Part shown: piece after piece, positions 16,162 to 25,382 of the stretch
Numbering within the stretch: position 1 is the first letter of the stretch
Layout: every line of letters begins with the position of its first letter
Origin: Lederbergia graminis
GTDB taxonomy: Bacteria > Bacillota > Bacilli > Bacillales > Bacillaceae_C
Direction of reading: 5' to 3'
NCBI RefSeq assembly: GCF_042655485.1
Contig: NZ_JBHSMC010000014.1
Span: 124,001-188,000, forward strand
DNA: 64,000 nucleotides
Notes under the pieces: model-generated
The model's input: only the letters and a program-made list of their open reading frames with translations
Database searches by the model: none
Told to the model about the DNA's origin: nothing
Position numbers and translations under genes: made by a program

Positions 16162-16749
16162 TTAATTTTCATTTTTCCCAACTATCCCATAGAAAAATAA
16201 CTTTGTTAAGTCTTCTGTTATAGGGAGGAGGGAGTTAGCAATATCAGGGCGTTGCATATATTCTTTAAACATTTGAATATAAAACAGTATTGCTTCGTTT
16301 GAAATGGAAGGATCAATATATCCTTGTTCTTTTCCTTCATTAAAAAGTTCGATAAACTTTGGCAGGGCTTTTTCCGCATAGAACTCTTCAATAAAGTTAT
16401 TTTCCTCTGTATACTCCTTCATAAAATCTTGGAAAAAGCTAGCGTGGATATGATTAGCGATATCTGATTTTTGAAAGATAATTCTTTTTACTTTTTCAGG
16501 GAATGTAAGGTCACTCTGAAAAAGTTCCTCATATTCACTCCAAGCCTTATGAATGTAATAAATAATTACTTCCTGGATTAATTTATCTTTGCTCTCATAA
16601 TAATTATAAATTGTTACTTGGGATACTTTTGCTCTTTTCGCGATTTCTGCAATCGATACTTTCTGAGTTCCAAATTCAATAAATAGTGATAATGCTGCCT
16701 CTAGAATTTGTAGCTTTTTTTGTTCTCTGCGGCGTTCAAATCCATCCAA
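16162..16749 (-). CDS. TetR family transcriptional regulator
   Basis: This 195-residue TetR protein has its helix-turn-helix at about residues 14-58 (ILEAALSLFIEFGTQKVSIA, EIAKRAKVSQVTIYNYYESK) and a C-terminal sensing domain. Start TTG 16749 lies seven bases after GAGGTG. It is divergent from the exporter genes at 16904-19430, sharing a 154-bp regulatory region, so it is their probable repressor. Confidence 0.9.
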   Translation of the reverse strand: MDGFERRREQKKLQILEAALSLFIEFGTQKVSIAEIAKRAKVSQVTIYNYYESKDKLIQEVIIYYIHKAWSEYEELFQSDLTFPEKVKRIIFQKSDIANHIHASFFQDFMKEYTEENNFIEEFYAEKALPKFIELFNEGKEQGYIDPSISNEAILFYIQMFKEYMQRPDIANSLLPITEDLTKLFFYGIVGKNEN

Positions 16750-16817
16750 CTTTTTTCACCTCGATAATAGTGTAATGAAATTTATGTAATAAAACAATAA
16801 ATATATTTCATAAACTC

Positions 16818-16846
16818 TTGTCAGGGACTTTTTTTAATTATATTAT
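16818..16846 (+). promoter_or_regulatory. promoter of the COG3559-type exporter operon
   Basis: TTGTCA (16818-16823), 17 bp and TATTAT (16841-16846) form a good housekeeping promoter. An imperfect dyad AACTATATAG/CTATATAAAGTT (16848-16857, 16877-16888) lies just downstream, and a second, TGAAATTTAT/ATATATTTCA (16776-16785, 16801-16810), lies upstream. Either may be the TetR operator. Confidence 0.6.
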
Positions 16847-16903
16847 GAACTATATAGGGTAAAATATTTCAAAACTCTATATAAAGTTAAGGGAGGGTAC
16901 CCA

Positions 16904-17815
16904 ATGACGATTATAAAAACTATGAATCTAACAAAAAAGTTCGGTAAATTTACGGCATTAGATGGTGTGAATATAGAGGTGAATAAAGGAGAAGTATTTG
17001 GTTTCATTGGTCCTAATGGGGCGGGGAAATCTACAACAATACGGGTTTTGCTCGGAATGTTGAAGGCAACGTCTGGAGAAGCAAAGATTTTTGGGAAGGA
17101 TGCTTGGAAGGATGCGATTGAAATTCATAAAAAGATCGCTTATGTTCCGGGAGATGTGAATTTGTGGCCAAACCTCTCTGGTGGAGAAGTAATTGATTTA
17201 TTTTTGAAAATGCGTGGCAATGGAAGTGCCAATCGCCGTGATGAGATGATAGAAAGATTTAATTTAGATCCAAGGAAAAAATGTCGAACGTATTCGAAAG
17301 GAAACAGGCAAAAAGTTGCGCTTATTTCTGCTTTTGCAGCAGATGCAGATTTGTATATATTAGATGAGCCTACTTCAGGTTTAGATCCATTAATGGAAAA
17401 TATATTTCAGGAGTGTGTCCAAGAAGTAAAAGACAGAGGAAAAAGTGTGCTTCTTTCCAGTCATATACTATCTGAAGTGGAGAAACTTTGTGATAAAGTA
17501 GCGATTATTCGTCAAGGTAAGATAATTGAAACTGGCACATTAAATGAGTTACGACACTTAACACGAACGAATTTAGTTATTCAGACGCGTGAGCCGCTTC
17601 CTCATTTACATGAAGTAAAAGGAGTACACAATCTACAAGAGAATGGTTCAGAGTTAAAATTTCAAGTCGATACGGAAGAATTAGATACCGTCATTCGCTA
17701 TATTAGTCCATTTGGTATTTTAAAACTGGAAAGTGCTCCACCAACATTAGAGGATCTATTTATGCGTCACTACCAAGGAGCAGCAATCCACTCTAAAGAT
17801 AGTGTGGGGGGATGA
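16904..17815 (+). CDS. ABC exporter ATP-binding protein (antibiotic-export type)
   Basis: The 303-residue ATPase has Walker A GPNGAGKST, the signature YSKGNRQKVALISAF, Walker B LYILDEPTSGLDP and the switch His in SSHILSEVE. A C-terminal extension of about 80 residues follows the ATPase core, as in ABC-2 drug exporters. The start follows AAGGGAGGG. The permease gene begins five bases after its stop. Together with the divergent TetR this is an inducible exporter of the polyketide/tetronasin-resistance type. Confidence 0.92.
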   Translation: MTIIKTMNLTKKFGKFTALDGVNIEVNKGEVFGFIGPNGAGKSTTIRVLLGMLKATSGEAKIFGKDAWKDAIEIHKKIAYVPGDVNLWPNLSGGEVIDLFLKMRGNGSANRRDEMIERFNLDPRKKCRTYSKGNRQKVALISAFAADADLYILDEPTSGLDPLMENIFQECVQEVKDRGKSVLLSSHILSEVEKLCDKVAIIRQGKIIETGTLNELRHLTRTNLVIQTREPLPHLHEVKGVHNLQENGSELKFQVDTEELDTVIRYISPFGILKLESAPPTLEDLFMRHYQGAAIHSKDSVGG

Positions 17816-17819
17816 TGTA

Positions 17820-19430
17820 ATGAACGAAAAATATTTTAAAGGGACAATGGAATTAACGAAATTACTATTTCGCCAAGATAGAAAGAAAATAATCATATGG
17901 TTGCTTGGATTAATTGTTGTTACTATTGCCGCTGCCTACTCTTATCCTGACATTTATAAAGATGAGCCATCTAAACAAGCATTTGCATTGACAATGGATA
18001 ATCCAGCGATGGTGGCGATGCTTGGTCCCGGTTATAGTGATGAGCATTATTTACAATCGATTGGGACTTTATTTGCTCATGAAATGTTATTATTTTCAGT
18101 TGTTGCAGTAGCGATTATGAATATCTTATCAGTTGGTAGAAGTACGAGGGCAGATGAAGAAGATGGCCGAATTGAATTAATCAGAGCACTTCCTGTTGGG
18201 CGTTTAACTTATGTAACATCCTCTATGATAGTAATTCTAATAACGAATATCCTTTTAGTTATACTCATAGGATTCGGGTTAATGGCGCTAGGAATAAATG
18301 GACTGAACGCAGAAAGTGCCTTTTTATATGGGGCAATTTTAGGGTCATCGGGTATCATATTTGCTGCATTTACAGCTGTTTTTGCACAACTTGCAGAAAC
18401 ATCAAGAGAAACTACAACTCTTGCCTTTGGCTTTTTAATAATGACATACCTTATTCGTGCAACCGGTGATGTTAGTAATGAAACAGTAGCACTAATCTCT
18501 CCACTTGGTTGGATGGTAAGGACAGGTGTATTTGCAGACAATGACTGGTGGCCAGTTATTGTAGCTCTAGCTCTCAGTGTTGTGATTATTGCGCTAGCTT
18601 TTTATTTAAATGTGATTCGAGATATTGGCTCTGGCTTTTTCCCGGCAAGAAAAGGAAGAAAACATGCTTCCACTTTCTTATTAACACCGTTTGGTTTAGC
18701 GTGGAGATTACAAAGGACCAGCATTGTATCGTGGGCAATTGGTCTATTTGCTCTAAGTGCGTCCTTCGGTGCAATATTGGGAGATCTTGAAATGTATTTT
18801 GCAGATAATGAATTTGTTCAAGCATTTCTTCCAAGTGACGCAGGTTATACAATGACAGAACAATTTATTACACTACTTATGGCTATTATGGCTCTACTAA
18901 GTACAATTCCCGTTGTTCAGGCGGTATTGAAACTAAAAGGGGAAGAGAGTAAGGATAGAATTGACCATTATTTTAGTCGAGCAGTGTCTAGAACAAAACT
19001 TCTTGGTAGTTATTATGGGCTCGCATTCGTTCTAAGCTTTTTATATCAAGGACTTGTTGCAATTGGATTATGGTCTGTTGGTGCAGCAGTGATGGAGGAA
19101 GGATTATCTTTTACAACAACCATTTCATCAGCAATTGTCTATTTACCTGCAATGTGGCTGTTGGTTGCTTTTACTGCTTTTTTCATTGGTGTACTTCCAA
19201 AAGCAACAGGATTCATTTGGTTTTATGTCATCTATTGTTTCATAGTAATTTATCTAGGTGGGATTCTCGATTTTCCAAAATGGATGAATGCTATTTCGCC
19301 ATTTGATCATATACCACAAATTCCTGCGGATGATATGAAGGTAATACCATTAATTACGCTAACGATCATGGCGCTTCTTCTTACTCATCTTGGTATTGTT
19401 GGGTATAATCGAAGGGATATACGGGGTTGA
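17820..19430 (+). CDS. ABC exporter permease, COG3559 polyketide-exporter type
   Basis: This 536-residue permease has about twelve membrane helices in two similar halves, unlike the usual six-helix ABC-2 subunit. The opening (ELTKLLFRQDRKKIIIWLLG, then PDIYKDEPSKQAFALTMDNP and MVAMLGPGY) is typical of COG3559 exporters associated with polyketide or macrolide resistance. One polypeptide therefore supplies both membrane halves, with the ATPase as a homodimer. Start ATG 17820 follows GGGGGGATGATGTA. The substrate is not known. Confidence 0.9.
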   Translation: MNEKYFKGTMELTKLLFRQDRKKIIIWLLGLIVVTIAAAYSYPDIYKDEPSKQAFALTMDNPAMVAMLGPGYSDEHYLQSIGTLFAHEMLLFSVVAVAIMNILSVGRSTRADEEDGRIELIRALPVGRLTYVTSSMIVILITNILLVILIGFGLMALGINGLNAESAFLYGAILGSSGIIFAAFTAVFAQLAETSRETTTLAFGFLIMTYLIRATGDVSNETVALISPLGWMVRTGVFADNDWWPVIVALALSVVIIALAFYLNVIRDIGSGFFPARKGRKHASTFLLTPFGLAWRLQRTSIVSWAIGLFALSASFGAILGDLEMYFADNEFVQAFLPSDAGYTMTEQFITLLMAIMALLSTIPVVQAVLKLKGEESKDRIDHYFSRAVSRTKLLGSYYGLAFVLSFLYQGLVAIGLWSVGAAVMEEGLSFTTTISSAIVYLPAMWLLVAFTAFFIGVLPKATGFIWFYVIYCFIVIYLGGILDFPKWMNAISPFDHIPQIPADDMKVIPLITLTIMALLLTHLGIVGYNRRDIRG

Positions 19431-19594
19431 TTAGTTTATTTAAAAGCATAGAGTTTTCATCTTCATGCTTAATTATTTGCCACATAAGTTGAAATGTAGT
19501 GAGTGAACATTACCTGTTCCCAATCAAATAGTTGAATTTAAAATTCTTACTTGCACTTAAAGTTAAAAGGTAGTATTTTTTTATTTTAAGACAA

Positions 19595-19782
19595 GGCTCT
19601 GTTAAAGTTCAGTGTTGTTCACAACTTAGTTGATTGTAGCGGATGTGCACGAGACTCCTGCGGGAACAGCACGTGCCGAAGATCCACTTGGCAAAGCGGT
19701 TTTCTTTGCCAAGTTAGCTGAGGCCGTGCCCGCGGAAAGCGAGTGTACAGGAGCGAAAATCAACAACAGAGTTTAACAATGC
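19595..19782 (+). mobile_element. family A MITE, copy 2 (188 bp), with 9-bp target duplication
   Basis: Same structure and orientation as copy 1: it starts GGCTCTGTTAAA and ends GTTTAACAATGC. The host sequence TTAAGACAA flanks both ends (19586-19594, 19783-19791). The central hairpin is perfect here (CTTGGCAAAG/CTTTGCCAAG). The rest of the 427-bp gap between genes is AT-rich and shows nothing else. Confidence 0.9.
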
Positions 19783-19857
19783 TTAAGACAAAGATATAAT
19801 AAAAATGTTACATACACATTTCACACATTCTCTATTAGAGAAAAGGAGGAACTATTT

Positions 19858-21099
19858 ATGTTACCTAACTTCGAAGAAAATCTACAAAAATACGCAAGAC
19901 TTTTAGTGGCAAAAGGAATCAATGTTCAACCGGGTGATTGGGTAAAAATGACGATTTCCGTTGATCAAGCACCTCTCGCTCGACTGATTACAAAAGAAGC
20001 TTACTCGCTAGGGGCTGAAAAAGTAATCGTAAAATGGTCAGACGATGACATAAGCAAATTACATTATTTACACCAGCCAACAGAAGTGCTTACAGATATT
20101 CCACAATATGAAATTGATGAGTCTGAGGACCATGTATTGAATCACCGAGTTAGTCGACTTTCCATCATCTCTAGTGACCCTGGTTTATTAAATGGGGTAG
20201 ACCCAGCAAAAGTATCAGCATATCAAAAAGTGGCGGGGAAAGCATTTGAAGCACAACGAAAAGCAACACAAAACGATGACTTAAAATGGACGGTTGCTGC
20301 AGCAGCAGGAGCAGCATGGGCAGCGACGGTATTCCCTGATTTAAAAACATCTGAAGAACAAGTTGATGCATTATGGGATCAAATTTTCAAAACGTGTCGA
20401 GTATACGAAGATGATCCAGTTGCTACTTGGGATCGTCATAAAGAACTATTGGATGAGAAAGCAGCAAAATTAAACGAAATTCAGTTTGATAAACTTCACT
20501 ACAAAGCACCTGGAACGGATTTAACTTTAGGTTTACCAAAGAATCATATTTGGGCGAGTGCTGGTAGTGTAAATCCAAAAGGCGAAGAATTTATCGCTAA
20601 CATGCCAACAGAAGAAGTATTTACTGCTCCAGATACTCGTAGAATGGATGGCGTTGTCCGTAGTACAAAACCATTGAGCTATGCAGGTAATCTAATTACA
20701 GGCATGGAAGTTCACTTTAAAGACGGTAAAATTGTAGATATTTCCGCAGAAACAGGCGATGAAATCATCAAGAAATTAGTATTTGATAATGAAGGTGGAA
20801 CAGGACTAGGTGAAGTCGCTCTCGTTCCGGATCCATCTCCAATTTCTCAATCAGGAATTACATTCTTCAACACATTATTTGATGAAAATGCATCTAACCA
20901 CTTGGCTATTGGTTCTGCTTACCCAACAACTATTGAAGGTGGAACAAAAATGAGTAAAGAGGAACTAGAAGCGAATGGAATGAATGTTTCTACCGTTCAT
21001 GTTGATTTCATGATTGGTTCTAAAGAAATGAATATTGACGGTATTAAACAAGATGGCACCGTTGTACCTATCTTCCGTAATGGAGACTGGGCAATTTAA
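19858..21099 (+). CDS. ampS: M29 family metallo-aminopeptidase
   Basis: The 413-residue protein matches the AmpS/PepS/aminopeptidase T family over its full length. Recognisable parts are LLVAKGINVQPGDWV near the N-terminus, the AWAATVFPDL segment, and the metal-site region with NMPTEEVFTAPD, the GEVALVPDPSPISQ loop and the C-terminal HVDFMIGS. It is a cytoplasmic cobalt- or zinc-dependent exopeptidase that removes N-terminal residues from peptides. A strong AAAGGAGG precedes the ATG. It is a single gene with its own terminator. Confidence 0.93.
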   Translation: MLPNFEENLQKYARLLVAKGINVQPGDWVKMTISVDQAPLARLITKEAYSLGAEKVIVKWSDDDISKLHYLHQPTEVLTDIPQYEIDESEDHVLNHRVSRLSIISSDPGLLNGVDPAKVSAYQKVAGKAFEAQRKATQNDDLKWTVAAAAGAAWAATVFPDLKTSEEQVDALWDQIFKTCRVYEDDPVATWDRHKELLDEKAAKLNEIQFDKLHYKAPGTDLTLGLPKNHIWASAGSVNPKGEEFIANMPTEEVFTAPDTRRMDGVVRSTKPLSYAGNLITGMEVHFKDGKIVDISAETGDEIIKKLVFDNEGGTGLGEVALVPDPSPISQSGITFFNTLFDENASNHLAIGSAYPTTIEGGTKMSKEELEANGMNVSTVHVDFMIGSKEMNIDGIKQDGTVVPIFRNGDWAI

Positions 21100-21118
21100 A
21101 ATATCTTTTAAAAAGCAA

Positions 21119-21155
21119 AACCCTAATGAGCAAAAGTATGCTTATTAGGGTTTCT
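21119..21155. terminator. bidirectional terminator between ampS and the UvrA paralog
   Basis: AACCCTAATGAGC pairs with GCTTATTAGGGTT and is followed by TTTCTTCT on the plus strand; the complementary strand ends in TTTTGCTTTTT. Confidence 0.83.
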
Positions 21156-21171
21156 TCTCATTGTTTGGCAG

Positions 21172-23448
21172 TTAGTTCAATTGCTTCCTAACTCCATCTT
21201 TCAACCACTTCGCTGTCACCGTATCTGCATCCAGCATCTCTTCAGGTGTGCCTTCAAATAAAATACGTCCGCCTTGTTTTCCTCCGCCTGGCCCCAGCTC
21301 GATGACCCAGTCGCTCGCGGCAATAAAATCTAGATTATGTTCAATAATGATAACTGAATTCCCTCTGTTTACTAATTTTTGAAATACTTCTAATAGCTTT
21401 CCATTATCTTGTGTGTGTAGCCCTAACGATGGCTCATCAAGTAAATATATTTGCCCTTCTTTTTGTAAGTGACTAGCTAATTTTAAACGTTGAAGTTCGC
21501 CTCCACTTAAAGAGCTTGTAGTTTGCCCGAGTGTCAAATATCCTAACCCAACATCTTTTAGCGTATTTACTCTTTTAATAATTTTTGGCTGTTTAAAATA
21601 GTGAACTGCCTCGTCTATCGTTAATTCTAAAATCTCCACTATATTTTTATCTTGGTAGCGAAACTTAAGCGCCTCGTCTGAATATCTAGTCCCACTACAT
21701 GCTTCACACGGAATGGTCACGGGATCTGCGAATGCGACGTCTGGTGTTAAGATCCCTTTTCCACTACAGACAGGACATGCGCCTAAAGAGTTAAACGTAA
21801 ACAAGCCAGCTGGTTGTCCCGTTTCTTTTGAAAAAATTGAACGAATATCATCCATAATTCCCATATATGTCGCAAGTGTTGAACGCGTAGAGATACCTAT
21901 ACTCGCTTGGTCTACTTTGATTGTTTCAGGATATTTTTCTGTGAATGCTCCCAACATTAATGAACTTTTTCCCGAACCAGAAACACCACAAATCGAGACT
22001 AATATATTTTTAGGAATGTTTACGTTGATGTTTTTTAAATTATTATGGTTCGCATTTTTTATTGTAAAATTACTTTGTATTTCTCTAGGTTTTTTGTTGA
22101 TTTTTATCGGTTCTTTTAAAATCATACCGGTTGGTGTGTTTTGTAGACCGTCTAAACCTCCTTGATAGACAACTTCTCCTCCATACACACCAGCGCCTGG
22201 ACCCATTTCAATAATTTCATCCGCCTCTTTAATCACGGCAAGGTCATGTTCAATGACAATGACCGTATTATATTGAGCCTTTATATTTTTCATCATCTGT
22301 ATTAACATATCTGTTTCCTCTGGATGAAGTCCTGCACTTGGTTCGTCGAAAATATAGGTAATATTGTTGAGGCTAGAGCCTAAATGACGAGCAATTTTTA
22401 CCCTTTGTGCTTCACCACCAGACAACGTCCCAACTTTTCTCGATAAAGTTAAATAGCCTAACCCCATGTCAATAAGCTGTTTTACTTGTGGAATGATTTG
22501 TTTCGCAATATCTTCTCCCATCGGAACTTTAATTTTCTTAAGTTCTTCCAGTAGTTCAGTCAACTCTAATTGATCATATTCGGCAATATTTAACCCATTT
22601 ATTTTACATTCCAAAACTTTTGGATTTAGTCCAGAACCTTGACAAGTTGGGCATAAAGATCGGGTTGATACAGCCAATACATCATCTTGGCTCACTCCTT
22701 TTAGCTTTGAAACATCTCGATTTATATATAGACGAATAAATCTCGGCAATATCCCATCCCAATCATGTCGTTGAGGTCCATGTTTTGTATGAAACGGTGC
22801 ATTTACCTTTTCACCTTCTGGGGGACCATAGATGAAAAGACGGCGTTTATCCTCTGGATAGTCTTTAATTGGGAGGTCGGGGTCAAATAATCCACAAGTC
22901 ATCATCCATCTGCCCTGCCACCCTGAAGGCGATAATGGTTTAAATTTCACGGCGTACTCTCCAAGCGACTTATCAAAATCAATCAGTTTATTTACGTCCG
23001 GCTGAACGACCTCTCCAAATCCACTACATTGTGGACAGCGACCAAATGAACTTTGACTGGAAAATTCATTTGCAGAGCCGATCGATGGCTTACCGATCCT
23101 AGAAAACAATAGGCGAATTAAAGGATGGATATCCATATATGTTCCTACTGTTGAACGAGAATTTCCTCCGACGGCACGTTGTTCAACGACGACAACAGGG
23201 CTTAAGTTTTGCATAAGATCTGCTTGGGGCCTTTCGTATCTTGGCATCTGATATCTGACGTAGTGAGGGTAGTTCAACGTCATTTGTCTTCTACTTTCTT
23301 GTGCTAACGTATCAAAGACAACAGAGCTTTTTCCTGAACCTGAAAGGCCTGTAAATACAATGATTTTTCTTTTGGGTATATGTAAATCTATATTTTTTAA
23401 ATTATTTTCTCTTAAGCCTTTTAAAATGATTTCATCTTTACCTTCCAA
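21172..23448 (-). CDS. short UvrA paralog (excinuclease ABC subunit A-like ATPase)
   Basis: This 758-residue protein has two ABC ATPase modules. Walker A motifs are GLSGSGKSS (about residue 34) and GVSGSGKSS (about 489), signatures are LSGGEAQR and LSGGELQR, and Walker B motifs are YIFDEPSAGLHP and YLLDEPSLGLHT. Zinc-site cysteines are present (CPQCSGFG, CPTCQGSG, CPVCSGKG with CEACSG). True UvrA is about 950 residues and carries a UvrB-binding domain; this one is about 200 residues shorter and appears to lack it. Such paralogs occur widely in Bacillaceae and some confer resistance to DNA-binding drugs. Start TTG 23448 follows AAGAGGTG. Confidence 0.9.
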   Translation of the reverse strand: MEGKDEIILKGLRENNLKNIDLHIPKRKIIVFTGLSGSGKSSVVFDTLAQESRRQMTLNYPHYVRYQMPRYERPQADLMQNLSPVVVVEQRAVGGNSRSTVGTYMDIHPLIRLLFSRIGKPSIGSANEFSSQSSFGRCPQCSGFGEVVQPDVNKLIDFDKSLGEYAVKFKPLSPSGWQGRWMMTCGLFDPDLPIKDYPEDKRRLFIYGPPEGEKVNAPFHTKHGPQRHDWDGILPRFIRLYINRDVSKLKGVSQDDVLAVSTRSLCPTCQGSGLNPKVLECKINGLNIAEYDQLELTELLEELKKIKVPMGEDIAKQIIPQVKQLIDMGLGYLTLSRKVGTLSGGEAQRVKIARHLGSSLNNITYIFDEPSAGLHPEETDMLIQMMKNIKAQYNTVIVIEHDLAVIKEADEIIEMGPGAGVYGGEVVYQGGLDGLQNTPTGMILKEPIKINKKPREIQSNFTIKNANHNNLKNINVNIPKNILVSICGVSGSGKSSLMLGAFTEKYPETIKVDQASIGISTRSTLATYMGIMDDIRSIFSKETGQPAGLFTFNSLGACPVCSGKGILTPDVAFADPVTIPCEACSGTRYSDEALKFRYQDKNIVEILELTIDEAVHYFKQPKIIKRVNTLKDVGLGYLTLGQTTSSLSGGELQRLKLASHLQKEGQIYLLDEPSLGLHTQDNGKLLEVFQKLVNRGNSVIIIEHNLDFIAASDWVIELGPGGGKQGGRILFEGTPEEMLDADTVTAKWLKDGVRKQLN

Positions 23449-23701
23449 CTTGATTTCACCTCTTACTGATTCCGTTTGTTAAAGGTTTAGCCAACCTTGG
23501 TAAATTAAAACCAATTTATATTCCTGTATTCACTCTTCATACAAGCTTTACCTTCTTCCTTGTCTTAACAATAGGAAATCTTTCTGTCTACTTTTCTAGG
23601 GTATAAAAAATTCGCTTTCTATTTATCATACACTTTTTCTCAAGATGGAGCGGGTGTCATGATTCAGCAAGCTAATCATTGATTTACTACTTAAAATGAA
23701 A
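23449..23701. other. AT-rich gap upstream of the UvrA paralog
   Basis: The region must hold the UvrA-paralog promoter on the minus strand, but no convincing promoter boxes were found. A 45-codon open stretch on the plus strand encodes a hydrophobic segment without start or ribosome site and is not called. Confidence 0.4.
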
Positions 23702-23888
23702 GCTCTGTTAAACTCTGTTGTTGATTTTCGCTCCTGTACACTCGCTTTCCGCGGGCACGGCCTCAGCTAACTTGGCAAAGAAAACCGCTTTGCCAAGTGG
23801 ATCTTCGGCTCGTGCTGTTCCCGCAGGAGTCTCGTGTACATCCTCTACAATCAACTAAGTTGTTAACAACAATGAACTTTAAAGAGCC
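23702..23888 (-). mobile_element. family A MITE, copy 3 (187 bp), inverted, with 9-bp target duplication
   Basis: This copy lies in the opposite orientation: it starts GCTCTGTTAAAC and ends TTTAAAGAGCC. The host sequence AAAATGAAA is duplicated on both sides (23693-23701, 23889-23897). The central hairpin CTTGGCAAAG/CTTTGCCAAG is perfect. Confidence 0.9.
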
Positions 23889-23969
23889 AAAATGAAAAAA
23901 GGATTGCCCAATACGATGTGGGGCATCCTCTCGAGGATGGAATATTAATGTAGAGAATGACGTGTAATG

Positions 23970-23997
23970 ATAAAGGAGCTGGGCTGCCCCACGCTCC
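23970..23997 (-). terminator. hairpin terminator after the Uma2 remnant
   Basis: On the minus strand GGAGC and GCTCC enclose an inner TGGG/CCCA stem, followed by TTTATC. The T tract is short. Confidence 0.55.
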
Positions 23998-24001
23998 TAT
24001 T

Positions 24002-24480
24002 TTAATCTCTAAGTTCAGGGATTTTATCCATAATGTCTTTCATTGCGAAGGATATGCAAGGAATGTGTGTTGAGGTAATAGTCTTCTCCTCTTGAAATAT
24101 GTTGATAAGTTCATATCGGTTATCTTGTAGCGTATACTGCTCCAAACACTCGTTTTCAGTATCCACTATCCAATATTCTGGAATTTGATATTCCGCATAA
24201 ACTTTTAATTTATCTATCTTGTCACGTTTCAATGAGGATGGGGAAAGAATCTCTACAACGAGGTCTGGCACACCTTCTATCCCTCGTTTACTAATAATAT
24301 CGAACCGGTCACGATGTATTAGTACAAGATCTGGATGCCTGACCTCAGAAGGAGAGAGAATTAAATCTACTGGCGAGTTGAGAATTATATAGTTCGATGA
24401 ACAACTATAATCCAATTTCTTCTGAATTTCATAGCTAATCATCTGATGAGTAACAAAAGGTGCTGGACTGATTAATTCTA
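24002..24480 (-). pseudogene. 5'-truncated Uma2 family (PD-(D/E)XK) endonuclease
   Basis: The readable protein matches the Uma2/DUF820 family from the SPAP loop onward: LELISPAPFVTHQ, then VRHPDLVLIHRDR, the active-site core GVPDLVVEILSPSS, the Lys-containing RDKIDKLKVYAEYQIPEYWI and VDTENE. Full members are about 180-190 residues and start with a YELIDGEL segment, which is missing here. The reading frame runs straight back into the stop codon of the DUF3021 gene at 24482-24484, so the 5' part and any ribosome site were lost at that junction. The only ATG in frame (24442) has no ribosome site. The nuclease residues remain intact, so the loss may be recent. Confidence 0.75.
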
Positions 24481-24481
24481 G

Positions 24482-24889
24482 TTAAATGTGTTGTAAATCT
24501 TCATTCAATTTTTTCACTTTGTTTTTATAGTAAAGATAAAAAGCCGTCCAAAAGGTGGCGTATCCTGCGATAAATATTGCCCCGAATATGAGAATGCTTT
24601 TTAGTTCAAAAGGGATCCAGCCGATTCCAAGTGACAGTACAAAATACAAAATCGTCACAGTGATAAAATGTAAGGCTGTTTGCTGCCAAAGTTGTAGATT
24701 CTCATTCTCGAAATAAAGAGGGGTAACTGTAAAAAAACAGCCACAGAAAATAAAGCCGAGTGAATTTTTGAAAAAGGCTCCTCCATCCAGCATCTCCGTT
24801 CCGCTAAAATAAACAATATTAGTAGCAATTACTGCTAGGAAGGCACCGTAGAAGATTCCGAGAATACTGCGAGTAATGAACTTTTTCAT
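24482..24889 (-). CDS. DUF3021 family membrane protein
   Basis: The 135-residue protein has four membrane helices (ILGIFYGAFLAVIATNIVYF, SLGFIFCGCFFTV, TALHFITVTILYFVLSLGIG, ILIFGAIFIAGYATFWTAFY) and a basic C-terminus, matching DUF3021. These proteins are regularly encoded after a LytTR regulator and probably hold or inhibit it at the membrane. Its start overlaps the stop of the LytTR gene (ATGA), and it is the last intact gene of a four-gene operon that begins with the ABC exporter. Confidence 0.85.
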   Translation of the reverse strand: MKKFITRSILGIFYGAFLAVIATNIVYFSGTEMLDGGAFFKNSLGFIFCGCFFTVTPLYFENENLQLWQQTALHFITVTILYFVLSLGIGWIPFELKSILIFGAIFIAGYATFWTAFYLYYKNKVKKLNEDLQHI

Positions 24890-25344
24890 CCGTTTTTCCT
24901 CCTGTTCATTTGTAACGATTCTTTTATTTTTCCAACGTATGTCCTCGTTACATATTCCTTTGCGCCGGATTTAAAGTGAACACATAAAGTGCCATTAAAG
25001 GATGCTTCAAAATGACTTAATTCATGTAGATTGGCAATGACAGACTTTGATAGTCTTACAAAGTGAGTAGAAGGAAGAACTTGTTCTAGTTCATACAGTT
25101 TTTCCTTCAACTTATACGACCCATTTGCAGTGACCGCCACCACTGTATCTTCTTCCGTATGAAAAAAGTGGATTTCCTTAGGTTTTAAAATATGCTGCAT
25201 TTCTCCACTCTTACCTACGATAAATTCTGTTTCCTGCTTTTTGAGAAAATCTAAAATGTCCTGAATCGATTCATCCATTTCCTTGCAATGAATCGTCACC
25301 TTTGTTTGCTCATAATCAGGATCTATATCTAGTGATACCTTCAT
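24886..25344 (-). CDS. LytTR family DNA-binding regulator
   Basis: This 152-residue protein has a C-terminal LytTR DNA-binding domain (residues about 50-145: KEIHFFHTEEDTVVAVTANG, then LPSTHFVRLSKSVIANLHEL and the FKSGAKEYVTRTYV end) and a short N-terminal region, but no receiver domain. It therefore is not a two-component regulator. Coupling to DUF3021 points to membrane-controlled activity. AGGAGGATG lies before the start. It follows the ABC genes by 38 bp and probably controls that operon. Confidence 0.9.
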   Translation of the reverse strand: MKVSLDIDPDYEQTKVTIHCKEMDESIQDILDFLKKQETEFIVGKSGEMQHILKPKEIHFFHTEEDTVVAVTANGSYKLKEKLYELEQVLPSTHFVRLSKSVIANLHELSHFEASFNGTLCVHFKSGAKEYVTRTYVGKIKESLQMNRRKNG

Positions 25345-25382
25345 CTGTCTTCATCCTCCTATGACCGAAATACTTCCTACCA

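Noticed and set aside
23470..23605. A 45-codon hydrophobic open stretch upstream of the UvrA paralog
   Set aside because: No start codon with ribosome site and no recognisable family; may be chance in AT-rich DNA.
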